45,781 nt of DNA from an uncultured Clostridia bacterium (GTDB taxonomy: Bacteria > Bacillota > Clostridia > Christensenellales > Pumilibacteraceae): NCBI GenBank assembly GCA_947086925.1, contig CAMUAL010000012.1:1-45781 (forward strand), written 5' to 3'. The notes beneath the pieces are model-generated. The model saw only the letters and a list, made by a program, of their open reading frames with translations, searched no databases and was not told the origin of the DNA. The translations under genes were made by a program, and so were the position numbers. Every line of letters starts with the position of its first letter. The stretch's first letter is position 1. This document shows positions 18,127 to 27,297 of this stretch, piece after piece.

Positions 18127-18632
18127 AATTTATACCTCTTACAAATTATCTCGCTTATTTTTCGTACGGTTAGCGCATCGGTTTTTATAACCGTGTGCGC
18201 ACACTCGTTGTAAACCCGTTCGCGCGCTTTCAAAAGCTCCGCAATTCCGTTTTCCGCATTTCCGCTAAGCAAAGGGCGGCTTTCGCCCTTTCCTACGCGT
18301 GCGCACAGCGTGCCTTGCGATGCGGCGAGATACACGGTAAAACAGTTATCACGTAAGACTTTCGCGTTATGCGGATTCATAACCGCGCCGCCGCCCGTGG
18401 AAATCACCTTGTTTTTTTCCGCACAGCACTCGGCTATTACGCGGCTTTCGGCGGCTCTGAAATATTCTTCGCCGCGCTTTGCGAAAATCTCGGTTACGCT
18501 CGCTTTTTCGCACGACTCTATTACGGAATCGGTGTCGGTAAACCCGAATCCGAGAAGCCGCGCAAGCGTTTCTCCAACAACCGATTTTCCCGCCCCAGGC
18601 ATGCCGATAAGCGCAATGCTTTTACTTTGCAT
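18108..18632 (-). CDS. aroK: Shikimate kinase
   Basis: A 174-residue P-loop kinase that phosphorylates shikimate at the 3-hydroxyl with ATP. The Walker A motif GMPGAGKSVVG lies at 10-20, the DTD motif of the shikimate-binding region at about 33-35, and the STGGGAVMN substrate loop near 77-85. Length is normal for a single-domain enzyme. It overlaps aroQ upstream by 11 bases and the phosphohexomutase downstream by 19 bases. Confidence 0.95.
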   Translation of the reverse strand: MQSKSIALIGMPGAGKSVVGETLARLLGFGFTDTDSVIESCEKASVTEIFAKRGEEYFRAAESRVIAECCAEKNKVISTGGGAVMNPHNAKVLRDNCFTVYLAASQGTLCARVGKGESRPLLSGNAENGIAELLKARERVYNECAHTVIKTDALTVRKISEIICKRYKLWILQN

Positions 18633-19071
18633 TTTTTATTTTATCGGCGGCGCACTCAATCGCCAAATTGTAGCCGTAAGCTCCCGCGCCGCATATAACG
18701 GCGGTTGCATACGGCGAAATCACCGAGCCGTGCCTGAATTCTTCGCGCGCAAACACGTTTGATAAATGCAATTCGATAACGGGGCAACAAAGCATTTTAA
18801 CCGCGTCGGCTATTGCGTAACTGTAATGCGTATACGCGCCCGCGTTTATTATAACGGCCGCCGCATCTGCGTAGGCGCGGTGCAGAATATCCACTATTTC
18901 GCCCTCGCCGTTAGATTGAACGAACTCCGCCTCGTACCCGTATTTTTTTGCCGCGCTAACCGTTGCGTCTTTTATTTGCGCAAGCGTAAGCGTACCGTAA
19001 ATTTCGGGTTCGCGCTTGCCGAGCATATCGAGGTTAGGTCCGTTTACGATAAAAATCTTTTTCGCGCTCAT
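18622..19071 (-). CDS. aroQ: Type II 3-dehydroquinate dehydratase
   Basis: A 149-residue enzyme that removes water from 3-dehydroquinate to give 3-dehydroshikimate. The family start IFIVNGPNLDMLGKREPEIYG is present, with the active-site Tyr in IYG near 25, the NAGAYTHYSYA loop near 76-86 and the VIELHLSNVFAREEFRHGS segment with the catalytic His near 100. It acts as a cytosolic dodecamer in known cases. Its start overlaps the aroE stop as ATGA. Confidence 0.96.
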   Translation of the reverse strand: MSAKKIFIVNGPNLDMLGKREPEIYGTLTLAQIKDATVSAAKKYGYEAEFVQSNGEGEIVDILHRAYADAAAVIINAGAYTHYSYAIADAVKMLCCPVIELHLSNVFAREEFRHGSVISPYATAVICGAGAYGYNLAIECAADKIKNAK

Positions 19072-19859
19072 ACTTCACTTCCTTGAATTATTTTTTCTTT
19101 CGCCGCATTGTACAGCTTTGTTTTTTGCGTTTCGGCGAATTTTTCGCCGCGCCAAAATTCCTGCGCCGCTATCGCCTGATGTATAAGCATGCCTATGCCG
19201 CACGCTGTCTTTGCCCCCGCCGCGCGCGCCTTTTCGATAAACGGAGTTATGGGCGGAGAATATATCAAATCGTAGGCGAATTTCACTCCTTTTAAGTCGA
19301 GCTCGTCGGGCGCGGCTTGCTCGCCGCAAAGTCCCAAACTCGTGCAGTTAATCACCGAATCGAATTTGCCGATAGGCGATTTCAACGCGGTTGCGCCGCA
19401 AAGCTCGCTCAGTTCTTTCGCCTTGCCGTACGTTCGGTTGTAAACGTACACGTTACATTCCGAGTACCCGCCGAGTGCCGATGCAACCGATTTTGCCGCG
19501 CCGCCCGCCCCGAGTAAAAGCACGTTGCCGCACGGCTCTCCGAACAATTCTATATAATCGGTTATAAAACCCGCCGCGTCGGTTGAAGTAAACGTGCCGT
19601 CGCGTTTAACGGTGTTTACGGGCTGTGTACCGCCCAAAATGCGCGCAACGCTCTCTTTATAAGGTTTTGTCACGTTAAATCCGTCGAAGTCGCGCAAAAG
19701 GCGTTTAACGGTGTTTTCAAGCTCTTGCGGTTCGACGTCGCAAACCGAATATTCGGCGTTTTCGCGCAGAACTTCAAAGAATATTCCGTGCAGTTTCGGA
19801 CTTAACGAGTATGCTATGTTATGCCCGAGCACACAGTATTTTTTTACGTTTACGCTCAT
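19068..19859 (-). CDS. aroE: Shikimate dehydrogenase
   Basis: A 263-residue NADP-type dehydrogenase that reduces 3-dehydroshikimate to shikimate. The substrate site has YSLSPKLHG near 13-21 and NVTKPYKE near 57-64, which contains the catalytic Lys; the dinucleotide loop is LLGAGGAAKSVASAL near 120-134. The start at 19859 (MSVNVKKYCVLGHN) overlaps the aroA stop as ATGA; an extension to 19913 would only add Arg-rich residues read from inside aroA. A GGCGG-type site precedes it. Confidence 0.94.
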   Translation of the reverse strand: MSVNVKKYCVLGHNIAYSLSPKLHGIFFEVLRENAEYSVCDVEPQELENTVKRLLRDFDGFNVTKPYKESVARILGGTQPVNTVKRDGTFTSTDAAGFITDYIELFGEPCGNVLLLGAGGAAKSVASALGGYSECNVYVYNRTYGKAKELSELCGATALKSPIGKFDSVINCTSLGLCGEQAAPDELDLKGVKFAYDLIYSPPITPFIEKARAAGAKTACGIGMLIHQAIAAQEFWRGEKFAETQKTKLYNAAKEKIIQGSEV

Positions 19860-21127
19860 AAGTTGCCGCCTTCGAACAATTTGTAAAAGTCGGGATAGCT
19901 CACTGCGGCGCACTCGTGATTCATAACGGTTGCGCCCCTCTCGCTTGCCGCCGCCGCAACCGCCGCGCTCATTGCCATGCGGTGGTCGAAATTCGGATTG
20001 AAGGTACAGCCGCCTTTAAGCCTGCCGACGCCGCGAATAATCATACCGTCGGCAGACTCTTGCGCGCACCCGCCGAACGCGTTAATCATGTTCACGGTTG
20101 CGGCAATACGGTCGCTCTCTTTTACTCTTAATTCTTCCGCGCCCGAAATTACGCTGTCGCCGCCAAGATAGCAAGCCGCGATTCCGAGCACTGGGATTTC
20201 GTCCACAAGACGCGGAATCATCTGTTTCGTGATTTTAAACGGCTTTGCCTGCCCGAGCCCCGAAACGGTAATATTTCCCACCTTTTCGCCGCACATATTC
20301 GTTACGTCGGTTACCGAGTAATCCGCTCCTATAAGGTCGAATACTTCGAGTATCCCAGTTCGCGTGGGATTAAGCCCCACGTTTAACGCGGTTACCGTGC
20401 CGCCCGTGATAAGCCCGAGTACGAGCGGAAACGCCGCGCTCGATATATCGGCCGGAACTTCCACGTTTACGGCGTTAAGTCGGTTGCCGCCCGAAAGAGT
20501 TATTTTTCCGTTGCCGCACTTAATATCCGCACCCATATGCGCAAGCATGATTTCGGTATGGTCGCGCGACGGCTCGGATTCGCGAATTACCGTGGTTCCT
20601 TCGGCGTTAAGCGCGGCTAAAATAATCGCGCTCTTTACCTGCGCCGACGCTACGGGCATTTCGTAATCTATCGCATGAAGTTTGCCGCCCGTGATTTTAA
20701 GCGGAGCTTTGCCGCCGTTTGACCGTATGATTGCGCCCATTTCGGCAAGCGGGTTTATCACCCGCCCCATGGGTCTAACTGACAAGCTTTCGTCACCCGA
20801 GATTGTCCACTCGCCGCTTCTGCCGCAAAGCAAGCCGCACAGCAACCGCATGGTAGTGCCGGAATTGCCCGCGTAAAGATTTGCGCCGCATAGCTGCTTT
20901 GCTCCCTTTATATAAGCAATGTTTCCGTTATTGGTAATCTGTGCGCCGAGCGCGCGCATACATTCAATCGTATTGCGGCAGTCCTCGCCCAAAAGCAGAC
21001 CTTTTACAATGCTGTCGCCCTTTGCTATCGAGTTGAACATTAACGCGCGGTGCGAAATGCTTTTATCCGCGGCACATTTTACCGTGCGCACGAATTTTTT
21101 TATCGGGGATATTTTTATTTCGCTCAT
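19856..21127 (-). CDS. aroA: 3-phosphoshikimate 1-carboxyvinyltransferase (EPSP synthase)
   Basis: A 423-residue enzyme joining shikimate 3-phosphate and phosphoenolpyruvate to EPSP. It has the N-terminal DKSISHRALMF loop, the GNSGTTMRLLCGLL signature near 88-101 and the VKESDRIAAT motif near 336-345. The active-site GNSGTT triad lacks the usual Ala (GNAGT in class I), as in many Firmicutes. It is coupled to aroB and aroE by ATGA overlaps on both sides. Confidence 0.95.
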   Translation of the reverse strand: MSEIKISPIKKFVRTVKCAADKSISHRALMFNSIAKGDSIVKGLLLGEDCRNTIECMRALGAQITNNGNIAYIKGAKQLCGANLYAGNSGTTMRLLCGLLCGRSGEWTISGDESLSVRPMGRVINPLAEMGAIIRSNGGKAPLKITGGKLHAIDYEMPVASAQVKSAIILAALNAEGTTVIRESEPSRDHTEIMLAHMGADIKCGNGKITLSGGNRLNAVNVEVPADISSAAFPLVLGLITGGTVTALNVGLNPTRTGILEVFDLIGADYSVTDVTNMCGEKVGNITVSGLGQAKPFKITKQMIPRLVDEIPVLGIAACYLGGDSVISGAEELRVKESDRIAATVNMINAFGGCAQESADGMIIRGVGRLKGGCTFNPNFDHRMAMSAAVAAAASERGATVMNHECAAVSYPDFYKLFEGGNL

Positions 21128-22218
21128 AATCTATCCCCTTTGACGCATCGCAATTCGCCTCTCTCGATAAGAGCCGAAACCGCCGAAACATAGCTTTCGT
21201 AAAATTCCGACTCGGAATATTTTTTTACGTAAGGTTCGCCCGCACGCTTTAATCCGATAACGGTTATACCGCCGTCGGTATTTTTTTTATCCGCCTTTGC
21301 CGCGCGGCAAATTTCTGCCGCCGAGATTTCGGGCAGTGCGGGACAGCTCGCAGAGTCAATCATTGCGCAAACATCGCACACAAACGGCGGGTTGCCGTTA
21401 TTATATTTTTCGGTCATGGCAAGCTCGATTTTCATGCCGAGCATTACGTATTCGCCGTGACTGAGCTTATGATTGTCACTCTTTTCAATCGCGTGACCAA
21501 CCGTATGACCGAGATTTAGAATCATGCGCAGTCCGCGCTCGGAGGGGTCGGAATCGGTAATCTTCTTTTTAAAGTCCGCCGCCATAGTCACCGCTTTTTG
21601 CGTTGCAACCGCGTCGCGTGAGTTAAGCTTTTGCAGGTTTTTGCTCACGTATTCGTAAATTTCGCCGTCGAGCAGAGCGGTTTTTATCAGTTCGCCCATA
21701 CCGCAAGTCCATTCGCGTTCGGGCAGAGTTTTCAAAAACTCGGGGCATACGATTATGCGGCGCGGCATTTTGAAACTGCCTATCATGTTTTTATAGCCGT
21801 CTAAATTCACGCCCGTTTTGCCGCCTATCGCACTGTCTACCTGACTGAGCAAGGTTGTGGGAATATTTACGAAATCGATTCCGCGCATGTATACCGACGC
21901 GGCGAATCCGGTTATATCGCCTACAACTCCGCCGCCTATGCCCACCGCAACGCTTCCGCGGTTAAGCCCCGCATTAAGCATTGCTCTGCATATATCTTCG
22001 GCAACGGCGAAAGTTTTGCTGTCCTCGCCTGCTTTTATTACAAAAGTGTTTTCGGGGAGTATCTGCGGGTAAAGACGCGCAACGGTAGAATCGGTAACGG
22101 CAAAAACCTTGCTTATGTCCGCCGATTCGCCGAGCGAGTCAAGCAAATCGCCGACGCTTCCGACAAACACAAGCTCGTTGCTTTTCGCCGAATTATCGGC
22201 GCATTTGTCTTTGGTCAT
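21124..22218 (-). CDS. aroB: 3-dehydroquinate synthase
   Basis: A 364-residue NAD- and metal-dependent cyclase that turns DAHP into 3-dehydroquinate, the second step of the pathway. Visible signatures are GEDSKTF near 64, GIGGGVVGDITGFAASVYMRG near 97-117, PTTLLSQVDSAIGGKTGVN near 121-139 and NLGHTVGHAIE near 245-255, which holds the metal-binding His. It overlaps both aroC and aroA by ATGA. Confidence 0.96.
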   Translation of the reverse strand: MTKDKCADNSAKSNELVFVGSVGDLLDSLGESADISKVFAVTDSTVARLYPQILPENTFVIKAGEDSKTFAVAEDICRAMLNAGLNRGSVAVGIGGGVVGDITGFAASVYMRGIDFVNIPTTLLSQVDSAIGGKTGVNLDGYKNMIGSFKMPRRIIVCPEFLKTLPEREWTCGMGELIKTALLDGEIYEYVSKNLQKLNSRDAVATQKAVTMAADFKKKITDSDPSERGLRMILNLGHTVGHAIEKSDNHKLSHGEYVMLGMKIELAMTEKYNNGNPPFVCDVCAMIDSASCPALPEISAAEICRAAKADKKNTDGGITVIGLKRAGEPYVKKYSESEFYESYVSAVSALIERGELRCVKGDRL

Positions 22219-23357
22219 AGCGTTGCCCTCTCGCGCAGTGCTTTCACCGCCCTTGATATGCCGTTAAAGTCATCGCCGCCCGCAACCTTTATAAGCTCGT
22301 CCGCAATCGCAAAAGCAACCGCCGATTCTATTACCACGCCAGCCGCGGGAACAGCGCAGTAATCGCTACGCTCGGGCGCCGATTTTACCTGCTTGCCGCT
22401 TACAATATCTATTGTGTCGAGTCCACGCATAAGCGTGGGAATCGGTTTTACGGCGGCGCGGATAACAATATTTTCGCCGTTCGACATTCCGCCTTCGATG
22501 CCGCCCGCGTTGTTTGTTTTTCTGAGCGTTTTGCCGACATACATTTCGTCGTGCACTTCCGAACCGAATTTGTTTGCCACGTCCGCGCCCATGCCGAACA
22601 ACACGCATTTTACCGCTTGCACCGACATTACGTGAGCCGACAAAATCGCGTCGAGCTTACGGTCGTACTGAACGTAACTGCCTATTCCCGCGGGAACGCC
22701 GCTTATTATTATTTCCACTTCGCCGCCCGCAGTGTCGCCGGAGGATATACATTCGTCTATTTTGGCTTTCATTGCCTTTTCGGCATTTGCATCCAAACAG
22801 CGCACTTCGCTTTTATCCGCAAGCTCGTTTAATCCTATCGCCGACTTGGGGCATGCGTCGCTTACCGCGCCCGCAATATTCACCACATGGCTTCCAACGG
22901 TTATGCCGAGCTTTGAAAGCAACTGCTTGCAAATTGCGCCCACGCCCACACGCGCCGCAGTTTCGCGCGCGCTCGCTCGCTCCAACACTTTACGCGCGTT
23001 ATCGAATCCATACTTAACGCACCCAGTGTAATCGGCATGTGCGGGACGCACCGCAGTAAGAGTTTTGCCGCTTATATTCCCGCTAACGGGGTCGGTAAAT
23101 TCGCGCCATTTTTCGAAATCGCGGTTTTTAATGAAAAACGCTATGGGACTTCCCAAAGTAACCGACCCGAACATGCCCGACAGTATTTCGACCGAGTCGC
23201 TCTCGATTTTCATTCTGCCGCCTCTGCCGTAGCCCGCCTGACGACGTTTCAATTCGGCGTTTATCTGCTCGACGCTTATTTCTACGTTAGAGGGAAATCC
23301 TTCGAGTATTGCAGTAAGTCCTTTACCGTGACTTTCTCCCGCTGTTAAGTATCTCAT
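22215..23357 (-). CDS. aroC: Chorismate synthase
   Basis: A 380-residue FMN-dependent enzyme converting EPSP to chorismate. The N-terminal RYLTAGESHGKGLTAILEG is the family signature 1, GRGGRMKIESD near 44-54 follows, RASARETAARVGVGA near 127-141 is signature 2, and a GGIEGGMSNGENIVIRAA segment near 290 is present. It lies 17 bases after tyrA and overlaps aroB by ATGA. Confidence 0.97.
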   Translation of the reverse strand: MRYLTAGESHGKGLTAILEGFPSNVEISVEQINAELKRRQAGYGRGGRMKIESDSVEILSGMFGSVTLGSPIAFFIKNRDFEKWREFTDPVSGNISGKTLTAVRPAHADYTGCVKYGFDNARKVLERASARETAARVGVGAICKQLLSKLGITVGSHVVNIAGAVSDACPKSAIGLNELADKSEVRCLDANAEKAMKAKIDECISSGDTAGGEVEIIISGVPAGIGSYVQYDRKLDAILSAHVMSVQAVKCVLFGMGADVANKFGSEVHDEMYVGKTLRKTNNAGGIEGGMSNGENIVIRAAVKPIPTLMRGLDTIDIVSGKQVKSAPERSDYCAVPAAGVVIESAVAFAIADELIKVAGGDDFNGISRAVKALRERATL

Positions 23358-23374
23358 ATTTTTCTCCGAAACAG

Positions 23375-24421
23375 TTAATTTACCGAGTAACCCGCATCCG
23401 ACAGAATCCTGCGTGCAATCTGCGAATCGTGCAACGAAGCAAATTCGAGTCTGAGCGCACCGCCCACTCCCTCGCGCGAATTGAGTATATTCATGTTCTT
23501 TATGCTCACGCCGCCGCGCACGAGAAGCGCAGTTACCGCTCCTATGCTACCCACTTCGTCTTTTACGTCTGCCGTAAGCGCGTAATCGGATTCGATATTG
23601 CGAGCCGCCGACAGCTCTACCCGCTTGTCGCGCGCGCGAATTATCCGCTCGCGCAATCCCGCGTAATCCTCGGATTCAAGCTTATCGCGCATATCGCCGA
23701 GCGCACTCATAAACGAATCGAGTACCGTTAGAGTGTTTAAGCGGTTAAGCCTGAACACCTCCGTCCAAAACTCGGGGTCGGAACACGCTATGCGCGTGCT
23801 GTCCATAAATCCGCTTCCCGCAATCGAAAGATTGCCGCCTATAACCGATTCGCTGAGAGCGTATGCGCACATGTGCGGCATGTGGCTGTACTTTGCCGCC
23901 AAAAGGTCGTGTTCTTCTGCCGAAAGCGCGACGGGCTTTGCCTTTACCGCGGCTGCGATACGGGTCACAAATTCCACGTCGGCGGGAGCGCTGTTTTCAT
24001 ACGGCACTATGCAGTAATATGCGTTTTCGAACAAGTGCGGTTTTGCCGCGGCGATACCGCTGTTTTCCGTTCCCGCCATGGGATGACCGCCTACAATGCG
24101 CCCCTTTTCTCCTTTTAAAAGCCCTTTGACGCTGCCTACGTCGGTTATAACCGCGCTGTCGCCCACAACGGCGTAAACCTTGCGCACAGTTTCTTTAAGC
24201 ACGCTCAGCGGCGTGCAAACGATTACCGAGTCTACCCCTTTCAGCTTACTTATCGGGCGGATTTCGTCAACCATTCCGCATTTTAATGCGTACTGTTCGG
24301 TTTGCGGATTTTTCGAACAGCCGATAACGTAATAACGCTCTTTCAGCGCAAGCGCAAGACTTCCGCCTATAAGCCCCAACCCTACTATCGCGATTTTCGT
24401 TTTTCCGTTTTTCTGCGTCAA
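23375..24421 (-). CDS. tyrA: Prephenate dehydrogenase with ACT domain
   Basis: A 348-residue NAD-dependent enzyme making 4-hydroxyphenylpyruvate for tyrosine. The dinucleotide fold starts with IAIVGLGLIGGSLALAL; GGHPMAGTENSG near 113-124 holds the catalytic His region, and HMPHMCAYAL lies near 180-189. Residues about 275-348 form an ACT domain, usual for tyrosine feedback control. The start is a TTG after AGAGG at short spacing; no ATG or GTG fits. It is the first gene of the aromatic cluster. The 47-base gap upstream shows no clear promoter, so transcription may come through from lemA. Confidence 0.93.
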   Translation of the reverse strand: MTQKNGKTKIAIVGLGLIGGSLALALKERYYVIGCSKNPQTEQYALKCGMVDEIRPISKLKGVDSVIVCTPLSVLKETVRKVYAVVGDSAVITDVGSVKGLLKGEKGRIVGGHPMAGTENSGIAAAKPHLFENAYYCIVPYENSAPADVEFVTRIAAAVKAKPVALSAEEHDLLAAKYSHMPHMCAYALSESVIGGNLSIAGSGFMDSTRIACSDPEFWTEVFRLNRLNTLTVLDSFMSALGDMRDKLESEDYAGLRERIIRARDKRVELSAARNIESDYALTADVKDEVGSIGAVTALLVRGGVSIKNMNILNSREGVGGALRLEFASLHDSQIARRILSDAGYSVN

Positions 24422-24468
24422 TTTCCTCTTTCCTGTTTGTGTGAGTTTATTTAAGTAAGCGGCACGGC

Positions 24469-26451
24469 TCAGCGTCTGCCGCCTCCTCCGCCGCCGAAGC
24501 CGCCGCCCGAAAATCCGCCGCCTCCTCCGCCGCCGAAGCCGCCGCCCGAGCGCGACGACGAACTCGGGCGCGATGTAGACGCCGACGAGTACGCGTTGTA
24601 ACTGTGCCTATACATGCTGTTGAACAACAATAAGTCGAATACGCCGACGCCTCGGTAATACCTCGGGGGTTCGAGCGTCAAGCCATTAAACTTATCTTCC
24701 CAAATATCCGATACCCCGAGCACGTTTGCATACGGCAAAATATCGTAATAGTACTGAGGATTTTCTTCCAAAAGCGTTTCCAATTTGTCCTTTTCGGCAC
24801 TCATTAAAAAGTCTTTGAATCCGAGTACTTCGTTGAGTTCCTTATTGTAATATTCGGTGCGACGCGCTATTAGCGCAATGATTATGCCGTTAAGAGTAAC
24901 GACCGACGAAAGCGCAAGCTTACACGGCAAGTTAAGAAGATTATTCGAAATCGCAAGCAATAATATAAGCGACGCACCCGCGGTTAAAACAGAGAATACG
25001 GCAATTATCGCTATGCTTTTCGCCTTGCCTATTTTCGGCAGTCTATACATTGCAACAGACATTCCGATTCCCGCAACCACAATGGGGGCAAGCGCGGTAA
25101 GCCCGAATAAGTTAATGTACTTTGTGCTTACCGTAAGACCGGTGATAAACACCGTGAGAACCGCAAACAATAGCAAAGCAAATCCCGCCGCCATAGCCGT
25201 CTTTTGAGCTTTGCCGTCGTACAGTTTGCCCTTGTACTTTGCCGTTATGTTTGTCTGCACGCTTTGAACCGAGCGATACATGCGGTTGGTTAATTGCGAA
25301 GTAGTAACTTCATCGCCCGTACTGAACAGACCTTTGAAAAAGCTGCGTTGGTAATCAGGCACACCTTTGGGAATATCGCACAGCTTTTTAAGCGTAAAGT
25401 TTTTCGACTTTTTCTTGTTTTCGGGTTCGATAATTTCCAAATAACCTCTGCTTGCAAAGTAGAATATAAGCGAGGTCACGTCGCTTCCTTGGCACTTGTT
25501 GTCTATTAAATATCCCATATCCACGGGGTCCATGGGCAAATCTTTATCTTTTGCATCGGTGTGCTTGGGCGGATAATAGTTGGTTACGGGCGCAAGCGGC
25601 TCGTTTTTACCTATTGTAAGCTTTAATACAACCATGACTGCGGCAAGCAACAAGCCCGCGATTATTATATAAAGCATTGTGTAGTTAAACGGCGTTTTCA
25701 GCGCGCCTTCGGGCAAGAAGTAATATAAAGTAAGCCCCTCGTAAGGGAATAGCGAAGTTTTGTAATCTTCGTCGCCGTAGTATTGCATCCAAACGTAAGG
25801 TCGGTCGGCTTTAAGAGAGAATTCGTATTCGCTTAGTCCGCTCTCGGGCGCTACCGTTACTATTTCGGCGGCGTTATTATCCACTCCCCACTTGCCGTAA
25901 TAATACCGAGGCGTTTCGTTCGTTTCGGCGGGAAGCGTCACCTTTACATGCGCATTCTGAATATCGCAACTCCAACCTTGACCTATTGCGTTTATTACAA
26001 ACGCATCGGGATAAACGGCGTGCGGCGGAGTAGTGATTGTGTACTCTAACGTAAAGCTTACGGTTCCCGTTACGTGATAGCCGTCTTTACCCACGGCAAC
26101 CCAAACGGCGCTGTTTCCGTTTTGGCTGACGGTGAACTTATTGTACAATCCCTTTATATCGTAAACCTTTATGTTGCGCACTTGCTCGCCGCTGTTTATG
26201 GGAATATAACGGTCGATAAACCGAGATTGCTCACGCAACACAATCGAATACTTTTCGGTAATATGCGCGCTTCTGTCGCCCTTGCTTGCATCGATTGTAA
26301 CGTCGAGATTGGTTATGCTGTAACCGGTGTCGACAACGTCGGAGGAGGTGTAAGCATCGTTGACAACAGCCGCACTCGAACATGCGCCGAAACATAGCGC
26401 ACAGCACATTACGACAACAAGCAACAAAATGATTTTAATGTGGTTCTTCAT
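24469..26451 (-). CDS. DUF2207 family membrane protein
   Basis: A 660-residue protein with a lipoprotein-type signal (FGAC, Cys near 24), an extracellular DUF2207 domain (about 45-235; DVTIDASKGDRSAHITEKYS), a membrane helix near 258-280, a cytosolic linker region, two or more further helices near 405-520 and a low-complexity tail of Ser, Gly and Phe ending in GGGGRR. The function of this family is unknown; it is very often found beside lemA, as here. It lies 83 bases after lemA with a weak ribosome site. Confidence 0.9.
   Translation of the reverse strand: MKNHIKIILLLVVVMCCALCFGACSSAAVVNDAYTSSDVVDTGYSITNLDVTIDASKGDRSAHITEKYSIVLREQSRFIDRYIPINSGEQVRNIKVYDIKGLYNKFTVSQNGNSAVWVAVGKDGYHVTGTVSFTLEYTITTPPHAVYPDAFVINAIGQGWSCDIQNAHVKVTLPAETNETPRYYYGKWGVDNNAAEIVTVAPESGLSEYEFSLKADRPYVWMQYYGDEDYKTSLFPYEGLTLYYFLPEGALKTPFNYTMLYIIIAGLLLAAVMVVLKLTIGKNEPLAPVTNYYPPKHTDAKDKDLPMDPVDMGYLIDNKCQGSDVTSLIFYFASRGYLEIIEPENKKKSKNFTLKKLCDIPKGVPDYQRSFFKGLFSTGDEVTTSQLTNRMYRSVQSVQTNITAKYKGKLYDGKAQKTAMAAGFALLLFAVLTVFITGLTVSTKYINLFGLTALAPIVVAGIGMSVAMYRLPKIGKAKSIAIIAVFSVLTAGASLILLLAISNNLLNLPCKLALSSVVTLNGIIIALIARRTEYYNKELNEVLGFKDFLMSAEKDKLETLLEENPQYYYDILPYANVLGVSDIWEDKFNGLTLEPPRYYRGVGVFDLLLFNSMYRHSYNAYSSASTSRPSSSSRSGGGFGGGGGGGFSGGGFGGGGGGRR
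24481..24549. repeat. Gly-rich tail direct repeat
   Basis: A 30-base sequence at 24481-24510 is repeated identically at 24520-24549 (period 39 bases, 13 codons). It encodes the Gly/Phe tail of the DUF2207 protein and may expand or contract by replication slippage. Confidence 0.85.
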
Positions 26452-26492
26452 TTACAAAAATACCTATCTTTAAAAATCTTCTTTAATATGCC

Positions 26493-26522
26493 AAACAGGT
26501 CGGAGTAATTTCCGACCCGTTT
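26493..26522 (-). other. Stem-loop between lemA and the DUF2207 gene
   Basis: A 12-base stem with one G-T pair (26493-26504 with 26511-26522) and a 6-base loop lies just after the lemA stop. Only three T follow on the minus strand, so it may attenuate rather than end transcription. Confidence 0.5.
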
Positions 26523-26534
26523 GTGGGTGTTTGC

Positions 26535-27128
26535 TTAAAAACTTACTCTTACGTTCTGACGTTCGAGTTCGTTTTCGACCTCGAAGTAGTTGCGTTTTTT
26601 AAGTTTCATTCCGCCCGCAACCAAGTTAGAGGGAAACTGACGAATTTTTACGTTGTACGCCTTGCACTTTCCGTTGTAGAATTTGCGCGCTTGGCTCAAA
26701 TCGGTTTCGATTGCTTGCAACTGGTTTTGAAGATTCATAAACTGAGTGCTTGCTTTAAGTTCGGGATAATTCTCTTTTAACGAGAACAGCTTTTTAAGAG
26801 TACCGCTAAGCGCGTTATCCGCCGCAATCTTCTCGTTTGCGGTGGGCGCGGCAACGGCGGCGTTACGAGCGGCTATAACGCTCTCGAGCGTGCTGTTTTC
26901 GTGCTTGGCGTAGCCCTTAACCGTTTCTACAAGGTTGGGTATAAGGTCGTAACGCTTTTTAAGGAATATGTCGATTCCCGACCATGCTTCTTCACACGAG
27001 GCGTCAAGCGTTACCAAGCCGTTGCGCATTACGATAATTGCGATTACTAAAATAAACACGACTAAAACGACTGCGCCGATTATTATGCCGTATTTAACAT
27101 TTTTCGATAAAGACAATAAAAATTCCAT
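26535..27128 (-). CDS. lemA: LemA family protein
   Basis: A 197-residue protein with an N-terminal membrane helix (about 12-33) followed by the long helical LemA domain. The signature RYDLIPNLVETVKGYAKHE lies near 58-76, then a four-helix bundle with ENYPELKASTQFMNLQ near 117-132. Its role is not settled; it commonly pairs with DUF2207 or TPM-domain membrane proteins. AAGGAGG lies before the ATG and a strong promoter is present upstream. Confidence 0.95.
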   Translation of the reverse strand: MEFLLSLSKNVKYGIIIGAVVLVVFILVIAIIVMRNGLVTLDASCEEAWSGIDIFLKKRYDLIPNLVETVKGYAKHENSTLESVIAARNAAVAAPTANEKIAADNALSGTLKKLFSLKENYPELKASTQFMNLQNQLQAIETDLSQARKFYNGKCKAYNVKIRQFPSNLVAGGMKLKKRNYFEVENELERQNVRVSF

Positions 27129-27157
27129 ATTCTTTACCTCCTTACTTTGATAATATT

Positions 27158-27186
27158 ATTATACAATAAGGACGTGATAAATGCAA
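27158..27186 (-). promoter_or_regulatory. Promoter of lemA
   Basis: TTGCAT (27181-27186), a 17-base spacer and a perfect TATAAT (27158-27163) on the minus strand, about 30 bases before the lemA start. It may also supply the tyrA-aro genes. Confidence 0.85.
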
Positions 27187-27270
27187 GTATTTTTCGCGTT
27201 GCCGCCCTTTTTGCCGCACGAAACCGCGGCAACGAATTAACAAGCCGTTTATATAAGCAAAAAAGTAAGC

Positions 27271-27297
27271 AAAAAAGCGGATTTAATCCGCTTTTTT
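27271..27297 (-). terminator. Terminator overlapping the end of the GH3 gene
   Basis: A perfect 12-base inverted repeat (27271-27282 and 27286-27297) ends in six T on the minus strand. The 3-base loop is the GH3 stop codon TAA itself, so the last four codons of the gene form one arm of the terminator. Confidence 0.9.

Noticed and set aside
24469..24600. Gly-rich tail as a separate frameshifted or foreign segment
   Set aside because: It is in frame, and poly-Gly tails are usual at the end of DUF2207 proteins.
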